Below are positions 55,401 through 57,519 of a stretch of DNA of 57,519 nucleotides, piece by piece (positions within the stretch are counted from its first letter, which is position 1; each line of letters opens with the position of its first letter). A program made the position numbers and the translations under genes. Source of the stretch: Bacteroidaceae bacterium. Lineage in GTDB: Bacteria; Bacteroidota; Bacteroidia; Bacteroidales; Bacteroidaceae. Location: contig JAGBGU010000024.1 of NCBI GenBank assembly GCA_017935785.1, positions 1 to 57,519 of the forward strand, written 5' to 3'. The notes under the pieces were generated by a model, which did no database searches, had not been told where the DNA came from, and saw nothing but the letters and a program-made list of their open reading frames with translations.

Positions 55401-56138
55401 TATACTTTGGCCGGCGAACGCACAGACAGCGCTTCAACAGCTAAAGATTACTATGCACACTACTACAACCTTGGTGCTGCCAAGTCTTGGACAGCTGCTC
55501 CCAGCGGTCAGATTGACTCTTTGATGAACCAGTACACCAGCACACCTCACAACGTGAACATCGAAACCGATGGCCGCGGTGGTCTGTGGTACATCCAACA
55601 GGCTCCTTCAGCAAGCAAGGAAACTCCCACCCTGAAGCACTACGACGCTAATGGTAAGGAAGACTTCTCTAACACTGCAAATGTTTATCCTGGTGCCGCT
55701 ATGGCTAAGTACAAAGGTGGCGAAATCATCGCTCATCCTATTAACAACAGCACCATCGGTATCTACGCTGTGAACTATGACCCCAACGATGCAGGCAAGA
55801 TCTTCCCCGAAGGCATCTACACTGTTCCCGTTGGCGAGTCTGTAATCACCGCATTGGCATTTGACTATGCAGGTAACCTGTACGTGGCTTCTAAGGACTC
55901 TAAGAAGATGAGCTGCTACGCTATTCCTAACCTCACCGGTGACAAGACCGCTACGCAGGAATTCGTAACTCCTTCTTCTGCACGTACCAACTTCTCAGTT
56001 GGTCAGGTACTGACCGGCATTGAAGACGTTAACACTGCTGACGGCAAGAACGAAATCTACACCATCGGTGGTGTACGCATTCAGAAGGCTCAGAACGGTG
56101 TAAACATCATCAACGGTAAGAAGGTTCTGGTGAAGTAA
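49431..56138 (+). CDS. Giant secreted repeat protein with type IX-like C-terminal tail
   Basis: 2235 residues. Signal peptide (about 1-24). Three related modules (about 25-320, 345-640, 665-940) and a fourth (about 1455-1725) share GxYxI…, then NDIDM…, GTFDGxGHTI and GLUG-like Gly-rich β-solenoid repeats. Small cysteine motifs end two modules (HTACEDGKCDVC near 328 and HTYVDGFCEVCG near 650). Residues about 945-1045 are coiled coil, about 1110-1300 a lectin-like β-domain, about 1820-2190 a possible β-propeller. The tail (IYTIGGVRI…VNIINGKKVLVK) is a type IX-secretion signal. It is probably a surface adhesin or glycan-binding protein. Isolated and monocistronic, ended by a strong terminator. 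Confidence 0.85.
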   Translation: MRAKLRKVFLSALFGLISTSVWALDQVDGVYQIGSAEDLREFAEIVANGDNTANAVLTADIVCAADQPMIGVDKSRYAGTFDGAGHTITLNAYAEADGQALFRNVTRTGVIRNLIVDGTITTSYKYAAGFVAWNEGGHILNCVSKVTIKSGIAGDGTHAGFVAINNMGSVVSNCLSLASIHSNATTSVGGIHGWTDQRCVVTNNLVIADIQLADPGDSHSICRNPGKTAEGLLANNFYLTKLSATTDTEGTQITEEQLKSGAVCFMLNHDQSNIQWTQNIGEDDYPVPFKTRKQVYADTPALCSGQFEEGATPTFSNTDTGVQHEAHTACEDGKCDVCSYWNPTQVERDENGTYMLKTVYDMDWFAQYFTYGAEYRNAALYADIHHGEGRKEFLNHSNWYYGTFDGRGHTIDIEWVDVTTERNGLVPLTGAGAVIRNLNMTGTLSSQNHFNASFIGTTKGASILENCVSSVNITSTFSGDNTNGGLCAVNEGTFAEYRNCIFAGSIYSEMGSNCGGLIGWSSATSVMQNVAMIGSMDVMDGDNNIISRNPGMVDYTGGVYCIDDPYGNVAPGVTVLSPDAVTSGELCYILNGANGTAFKQTLGTDDHPWPFGDHAMVYAVPSDGFRCDGTPQGDVQYSNDAADVEIPEHTYVDGFCEVCGNIDPDYLQPNEEGFYEISTDMQLAWFSQKIAQAEDRSLNVKLMNDIDMEDDANERFVAIGTESSPYTGTFDGNYHTIDWLYVNQPATRGVGLIGAVAGPAVIENLTLGSNCRLIGMGYVGLIGFSTPAGGTVTFTNLGNNGYVECTTGANAGGLVGCCMSSACTFIITNCYSMATIVGTKENGAFSGWLGSNAVLTNCWAGTEVAGTDEGKEFCRFNTNATFNNCWTVQGTQVNNFPAEQIETGQLAWRMNGEKFTSPIWYQNLNEGDTHPVADSTRGVVYYVYETYGSVANSEDYASLVELMQREAEEYTEDLIAQQSIIDEYLGQAEALPAWEYESVQQNLDSLAKYYGLLKETKAKVKASADAYKKYIAKAEELIAYLESHDDFEGPDRDDLAEYLVSDAEPDELNPFGGYYYIIDNRLPSIEEIEAEIARLDAWLQTAINNGYMPGSEVTALLTNGKFADGFNGWQGVTGSGAKAYAAQNNMVGAEAWNKTFDMYQKVPVNKPGYYMLTMNTGYRPSNDQYNVNHIAQLYAGENNTYVPTVFETKISKDEAIDQVNANITGEVSDLVISSDPTAEVADTAYYAMQGQLSIAIAANSNRALTHIITYVEEGDSLLVGIRNQGSGYGSDWTGFANTKLTYLGEAEDEGTEPAMDEVIAGQVARANTILADYMADASDLYMKNPNFSQALRGELETLIVEATAVSGAEAKYALIQKFSDIFNEIIVCKRAYVEFFSASLAMEDATYSLIDVPEVDVNALAVMVEDMIAAYADGSYSTEEALAKVAEINALPIMPSVVDGVYQIETKLHMVTYSAIVNGINNAANAVMTNDIDMTGVSLIPIGKDAAGHRFTGTFDGQGHKFSNLNIEWGGNYFGVFGCVGAGATIKNFILDNTCRIFGTGSFGGIIGGANETGTITVQQLGNEGIVEAGTNEAAGIIGTNMGSTATYNIENCYVTGTITGPGNMAAICSWTGGKGYVKNCWSIAQVANYDGTNYFYRNTDITATNCYDIKGAFDEVAALDTALLKTGEFTYKLNGNSSKNAVWLQTIGTDTIPRLFQGDTVYYYNKEFINEKPVIELNAYAYDLATTSTENDVTITYSLNAPAKDAEIRFFNGEALAYTAVLTGEQLLPGRHSVMVENSLLPAKGTALTYEVAVTAIGVLEPSKVGESVPVTSPYGMAINTMPESSAFGTMYLSQGERTDTTAAGLYAYTPTLQCVNATAYTGGLDMLATDSATMLGNDTLAIRINDSYAPLAPKTVRLSEDGRLFLGMANGLGSPIYEANPENLTEAWSPVFTGGTVDKYGVTWVDGEKQAGIVVSFATAGTGKDLKLYTLAGERTDSASTAKDYYAHYYNLGAAKSWTAAPSGQIDSLMNQYTSTPHNVNIETDGRGGLWYIQQAPSASKETPTLKHYDANGKEDFSNTANVYPGAAMAKYKGGEIIAHPINNSTIGIYAVNYDPNDAGKIFPEGIYTVPVGESVITALAFDYAGNLYVASKDSKKMSCYAIPNLTGDKTATQEFVTPSSARTNFSVGQVLTGIEDVNTADGKNEIYTIGGVRIQKAQNGVNIINGKKVLVK

Positions 56139-56165
56139 TCTGATAAACTTCATAATCTAATTATT

Positions 56166-56199
56166 AGGGATGCGTCCGATAACGGGCGCATCCCTTTTT
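56166..56199 (+). terminator. Terminator after the giant protein gene
   Basis: A 13-bp stem (56166-56178 with 56183-56195, one G·T pair, otherwise perfect) with a 4-nt loop is followed by TTTTT. It starts 27 nt after the stop codon. Confidence 0.9.
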
Positions 56200-56503
56200 G
56201 AACGTAAGCATCCTATAAACGACAGGCATAGGTATCTATAGTACCACTGAAGCATCTGTACGCAGTGAAGCATTATTATTGGTTTGCGGTGAAATACTGA
56301 AGTTTGCGTATAACTTAATACCTTTTTTTATATAACAAAAGACGAGAGTCCAAAGTAGAATGATGAAGGACGTCTGAAGAATGAACGATGAACGAAAACG
56401 TTTGAAAGACGGGAAAATGAATAGCCGGGGGTTTTAAGCCTCCGATTTAATAAGAACACATACCTATAGCAAAGGCAGGAAACGTGGCAAAATAATTCCG
56501 TTT

Positions 56504-56585
56504 TTCCAAGAAGCTATCTCCTCGGGCCAAGTTAGCTATCTTCTCTGAGTTAGTTAGCTATCTCCTGAGGCCAAGTAAGCTATCT
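56504..56585 (-). repeat. 22-bp tandem array, AGATAGCT family, copy 2
   Basis: On the minus strand three full units run 56585-56564, 56563-56542 and 56541-56520, each starting AGATAGCT and mostly containing ACTTGGCC, with a partial unit to 56504. They are co-linear with the array at 8038-8117 in reverse. Confidence 0.85.
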
Positions 56586-56621
56586 TACTTTTTTCCCCAT
56601 ATTTTTTGTTGTCTTTTAATA

Positions 56622-57104
56622 TCAAATTGTCTTCTGGTAAGCCAGACGCGGGTCGCCGTTTTCAAGAAGGATGACACCGCAATAGGAAAAACCGTATTTG
56701 GCAAGCAAGGCGCGCATGGTAAGGTTCTCCTCGTGCGTATCAATGCGTATGGTGCCAGTCTGGGTGAAAGCATAGTCAAGCACGGCACGCATGATGCCAT
56801 GCACTCCGGCCACGGATGCCACACGATGGATTACATAATAGGGATTGTCGTTCTGCCACTCGCCGTCGTAGATGCGGGCATAGGTGGGGTCTGGACCTTC
56901 AATCAGCACGAAGGTGGCCACCGGCTTTCCGTCAATCACCACCAAATGGCTTACGCCTTGGGCGATGTCCTTTACGAGCATTTCCCTTGAAGGACAGCCG
57001 CCGCTCCACTGGTTTACGTTCCCTTCGGCAATCATCTTTCTTCTGCCTTCGTCAATCAAAAGCAGAATCGTATCCAAATCCTCTATCGTGGCCTTTCTTA
57101 TCAT
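56622..57104 (-). CDS. GNAT-family N-acetyltransferase
   Basis: 160 residues from the ATG at 57104 (MIRKATIEDLDTILLLID); an upstream in-frame ATG would add 15 unlikely residues. The acetyl-CoA-binding GNAT fold is indicated by the start, by VATFVLIEGPDPTY and by the A-motif region VIHRVASVAGVHGIMRAVLD near 95-113, then an MRALLAKYGFSYCGVILLE ending. The acceptor is unknown. It is monocistronic, upstream of tRNA-Ser in transcription direction reversed: both are on the minus strand, with tRNA-Ser 69 nt upstream. Confidence 0.85.
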   Translation of the reverse strand: MIRKATIEDLDTILLLIDEGRRKMIAEGNVNQWSGGCPSREMLVKDIAQGVSHLVVIDGKPVATFVLIEGPDPTYARIYDGEWQNDNPYYVIHRVASVAGVHGIMRAVLDYAFTQTGTIRIDTHEENLTMRALLAKYGFSYCGVILLENGDPRLAYQKTI

Positions 57105-57173
57105 CCGTTTACTTATTAAAAAAGAAAAAAGTATAAATCTCGTTTTCACTTGATTTATACTTTCTACAGTGAG

Positions 57174-57258
57174 CGGAGAGAGAGGGATTCGAACCCCCGG
57201 TGCCTCTCAGCACGCCGGTTTTCAAGACCGGTGTAATCGACCACTCTACCATCTCTCC
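57174..57258 (-). tRNA. tRNA-Ser (anticodon UGA)
   Basis: 85 nt on the minus strand with a 7-bp acceptor stem (GGAGAGA with TCTCTCC), anticodon loop CTTGAAA (anticodon TGA), a long class II variable arm (GCTGAGAGGC region) and T-loop GTTCGAATCC. CCA is not encoded. Decodes UCN serine codons, chiefly UCA. Confidence 0.95.
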
Positions 57259-57296
57259 AAACCTCGTTGCGAGGACTTTTCCTCTGAAAAGCGATG

Positions 57297-57328
57297 CAAA
57301 AGTATAGACTTTTTCCGATATGGGCAAA
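57297..57328 (-). promoter_or_regulatory. Promoter of tRNA-Ser
   Basis: On the minus strand TTTG (complement of 57325-57328) and TACTTTTG (complement of 57297-57304) are separated by 20 nt, a full match to the consensus, about 40 nt before the tRNA. Confidence 0.7.
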
Positions 57329-57382
57329 CTTTTCCGAAAGAAATTGTGTCATATTGCGAAAAAAAGTTATTTTTGCAGTAAA

Positions 57383-57519
57383 CCTCAAATCCGCAACCTA
57401 TAGGGTTTAGTGGGATTTTGCTTGCAAAGCGACAAAATTCATTTTATTGTACATATTTCTTGCACAACAGAAATGTCGCAGACACAAAATCCCCTTACCC
57501 CATAAAGCGACTTGAGGTA
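57383..57519 (+). mobile_element. Possible left end of another IS1380-family element, cut by the window edge
   Basis: CCTCAAATCCGCAACCTATAG at 57383 matches the right terminus of the element at 37713 (CCTAAAATCCGCAACTAATAG) at 18 of 21 positions. The following bases contain inverted segments (GGGATTTTG near 57411, CACAAAATCCCC near 57482) like the structured leader of these elements. No transposase start is reached before the window ends. A TATTTTTG -7 box at 57368-57375 points into it. Confidence 0.4.

Larger units (their letters stand above)
56139..56621. other. Intergenic region after the giant gene
   Basis: Contains the terminator above; a degenerate palindromic-repeat remnant (CATCTGTACGCAGTGAAGC, then TTTGCGGTGAAATACTGAA at 56250-56305; TATATAACAAAAGACGAGAG near 56330); and the second AGATAGCT array (56504-56585). 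No gene is supported. Confidence 0.6.

Overview
The window reads as the chromosome of a Bacteroidota member, most likely order Bacteroidales and probably Prevotellaceae-like. Support: promoters of the TTTG ... TAnnTTTG type, a serine palmitoyltransferase for sphingolipids, GldE next to ssb and mutY, DivIC/DnaX/Rng housekeeping genes, a sodium-pump oxaloacetate decarboxylase, GH97/GH106 glycosidases, and two secreted proteins ending in a type IX-secretion-like C-terminal tail (…GIYIHNGKKMLVK, …VNIINGKKVLVK). Genus is inferred, not proven.

Layout. 0.5-7.7 kb: a type I restriction-modification operon (hsdM, a Bro-N/Fic gene, a 35-codon small ORF, hsdS, hsdR). 8.1-12.1 kb, minus strand: acyltransferase, gldE, ssb and mutY. 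12.4-14.1 kb: a 29-residue, very basic small protein and rng. 14.3-18 kb, minus: a secreted protein, then plsC, lipoprotein, membrane protein and divIC, divergent from dnaX (18.1-19.8 kb). 19.9-24.3 kb: ispE and a lipid kinase divergent from serine palmitoyltransferase, then an MCE/MlaD protein. 24.7-27.7 kb: dnaA, a nitroreductase fused to the C-terminal domain of a class II ribonucleotide reductase, and folB, overlapping by ATGA. 27.8-31.4 kb: oadG-oadA-oadB. 31.5-38.2 kb: an HU-like protein and a GH106 rhamnosidase lying between two decayed IS1380-family copies. 38.2-46.6 kb: a minus-strand run of GH97, PhoPQ-related hydrolase, K+/H+ antiporter and GH71/99-like protein, divergent from a sulfatase. 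46.9-48 kb: a second acyltransferase. 49.4-56.1 kb: a 2235-residue repeat-rich secreted protein. 56.6-57.3 kb: a GNAT acetyltransferase and tRNA-Ser(UGA). A possible IS1380-type end sits at 57.38 kb, near the right edge.

The most unusual material lies between genes. Intergenic tandem arrays with a common 22-bp period occur at 39-140, 7823-8117, 33150-33303, 48781-48883 and 56504-56585. The first and fourth are co-linear inverted copies of one family; the second (right half) and fifth are inverted copies of another. One member of each family brackets the hsd operon, and one member of each brackets the giant surface-protein gene. A separate family of palindromic elements (about 75-90 bp) occurs with arms either intact or interrupted by extra sequence, giving about 210-bp forms. 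Among genes, the nitroreductase/ribonucleotide-reductase fusion and the Bro-N/Fic gene inside the hsd operon are the best candidates for undescribed function. No CRISPR array, rRNA, phage module or SusC/SusD pair was seen.
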